A stretch of DNA of 64,000 bases, from assembly GCF_023380205.1 (NCBI RefSeq), contig NZ_CP093361.1:124001-188000 (forward strand), read 5' to 3'. A model generated the notes under the pieces. It had not been told where the DNA came from. It did not search any database and saw nothing but the letters and a program-made list of their open reading frames with translations. Position 1 is the stretch's first letter. Each line of letters begins with the position of its first letter. The stretch comes from Nicoliella spurrieriana. GTDB taxonomy: Bacteria; Bacillota; Bacilli; Lactobacillales; Lactobacillaceae. Positions 62,963-64,000 of this stretch are shown here, in pieces. Made by a program: the position numbers and the translations under genes.

Positions 62963-63547
62963 CTACTTATTAAAGCCCTTAAATTCATCAAAATTAACCT
63001 GAGGGGCCTGTTTTTCTGCTTCTGGCACTTCCAAGTATTCTCGCTTAGTAAAATGGTGAATTCCAGCGACTAAATTACTTGGGAACGTGTTGATCTGCAT
63101 ATCATATTTAGCCACACTGGAGTTATATAACTGTCTGGAATACGCAATTTTATTTTCAGTATTGGTCAACTCTTCCATCAGTTCCTGAAAATGAGTGTCA
63201 GCTTTTAAGTCTGGGTAGTTCTCAGCCACCGCAAACATTGACTTCAAAGTCCCTGATAGCTGGTCAGAAACCTGCATTAACTTATCACGATCAACGTTGC
63301 CATCGATTGAAAGCATTTGATTCCTTAATTCGGTTACCTTAGCAAGTGTTTCTTGTTCGTAGTTTGCATAACCCTTCGCAGTTGAAATTAAATTTGGAAT
63401 TAAATCATTTCGCCGTTTTAACTGAACGTCAATTTGACTCCATGATTCATCAACGTAAGTTCTCAATCGAATTAACCCGTTATAGATTGAAATATAGGCA
63501 ATCACTAAGATTGCGATTACAACCAATGCAATAATAATTCCCATCAT
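62963..63547 (-). CDS. lemA: LemA family protein
   Basis: 194-residue membrane-anchored helical protein. A single N-terminal transmembrane helix (MGIIIALVVIAILVIAYISIYNGLI) is followed by the family signature RLRTYVDESWSQIDVQLKRRNDLIPNLISTAKGYANYE, and later NTENKIAYSRQLYNSSVAKYDMQINTFPSNL. The function is not settled; it is often found beside htpX and the two may act together on membrane proteins. Confidence 0.93.
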   Translation of the reverse strand: MMGIIIALVVIAILVIAYISIYNGLIRLRTYVDESWSQIDVQLKRRNDLIPNLISTAKGYANYEQETLAKVTELRNQMLSIDGNVDRDKLMQVSDQLSGTLKSMFAVAENYPDLKADTHFQELMEELTNTENKIAYSRQLYNSSVAKYDMQINTFPSNLVAGIHHFTKREYLEVPEAEKQAPQVNFDEFKGFNK

Positions 63548-63646
63548 AAATTCTCCATTCTATCTAAATTTGTATTAATCATAACAAAAACCACCTAAAT
63601 TAGCTATAATAATAATTGTAATTTAAATTTGATTGGAGGAAATTTA

Positions 63647-64000
63647 ATGGTCAACGTCCTATTTGTCTGCTTAGGGAATGTTTGTCGTTCTCCAATGGCA
63701 GAGGTCATTTTCAAACAATTGGTGGCTAAACAGGGGTTAACTAATCAAATTACAGTTAGATCAGCCGCTACTAGTGACGAGGAGCAGGGGAATCAGCCCC
63801 AACCTGGTACTATTAAAACCCTTACTAAGCACCATTTACCATGGCAACAATTGCGGGCCAGCCAAATTACGCTTGCCGATTTTGAATGGGCTGACTACAT
63901 TATCACGATGGACCATCAAAACGTAGTAGATCTTAAACGGATTGCACCTGCTGATTGTCAGGATAAAATCCATCTTTGTTTGGATATTTTTCCTGATCAA
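63647..64000 (+). CDS. Low-molecular-weight protein tyrosine phosphatase, 3' end cut by window
   Basis: 118 codons are visible (MVNVLFVCLGNVCRSPMAEVIFKQL). The CX5R phosphatase loop is CLGNVCRS, with catalytic Cys8 and Arg14. WADYIITMDHQNVVDL is the conserved follow-up segment. The catalytic Asp of the DP loop should lie just past the edge (LCLDIFPDQ is the end seen). Relatives dephosphorylate bacterial tyrosine kinases or arginine phosphates. The start follows TTGGAGGAAATTTA. It is divergent from lemA. Confidence 0.9.
   Translation, partial: MVNVLFVCLGNVCRSPMAEVIFKQLVAKQGLTNQITVRSAATSDEEQGNQPQPGTIKTLTKHHLPWQQLRASQITLADFEWADYIITMDHQNVVDLKRIAPADCQDKIHLCLDIFPDQ

Overview
The window is a stretch of a Gram-positive, low-GC Firmicutes chromosome, almost certainly from the family Lactobacillaceae. 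Supporting evidence is the class Ib nrdHEF set, PepC, a Hsp33/TilS/HPT/FtsH cluster, an L-lactate dehydrogenase, an L10 leader RNA, a C+ form of L33, and 16S/23S genes with lactobacillus-like sequence. The 16S variable regions look to me closest to heterofermentative lactobacilli of the Fructilactobacillus/sanfranciscensis type, but that is recall and not an alignment. Most genes are ordinary core genes; I found no prophage, insertion sequence, CRISPR array or resistance island.

Layout: 1-457 is the start of a 16S rRNA methyltransferase gene cut by the window edge. 537-4252 holds nrdH-nrdE-nrdF with two NrdR-like boxes, a perfect 30-bp palindrome and two more hairpins. 4354-6972 is mprF. 7059-18047 (all minus) is the classic Firmicutes run dut-radA-gltX-cysS-mrnC-rlmB-rae1-sigH-rpmG-secE-nusG-rplK-rplA-rplJ-rplL, without the cysE often found between gltX and cysS. 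18324-25964 carries rpiA, pepC, a phosphoglycerate mutase, two carriers, an LCP wall-assembly protein and a haem catalase. 26101-31956 has a tRNA-Leu, thrB, a SprT-like gene, the NAD salvage pair pncB-nadE with a small unknown protein, a TagA-type glycosyltransferase and a GntR/UTRA regulator. 32066-37653 is a complete rRNA operon on the minus strand (promoter, 16S, 23S, 5S, then tRNA-Asn, Thr, Tyr, Gln).

37811-52684 is a long minus-strand block that continues the conserved pth-mfd-flippase-rqcP-divIC-S1 protein-tilS-hpt-ftsH-hslO-dusB-lysS order. It links translation quality control (Pth, RqcP, TilS, LysRS, DusB) with cell division, proteolysis and transcription-coupled repair. 52845-56078 (plus) has ldh, a GT39-like membrane glycosyltransferase and a CBS-ACT protein. 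56148-63547 (minus) has mazF and its upstream partner ORF, alr, cshA, murF, an unknown AT-rich gene, htpX and lemA. The window ends inside a low-molecular-weight protein tyrosine phosphatase gene.

The points that most deserve a second look are: the MazF locus, whose overlapping upstream ORF shows no recognisable MazE fold; the palindrome and hairpins of the nrd operon; a dyad inside the katA promoter; a stem that can mask the rplJ ribosome binding site; long flanking complementarities around the rRNAs; a His/Asn-rich S1 protein; and two AT-rich genes of unknown function.
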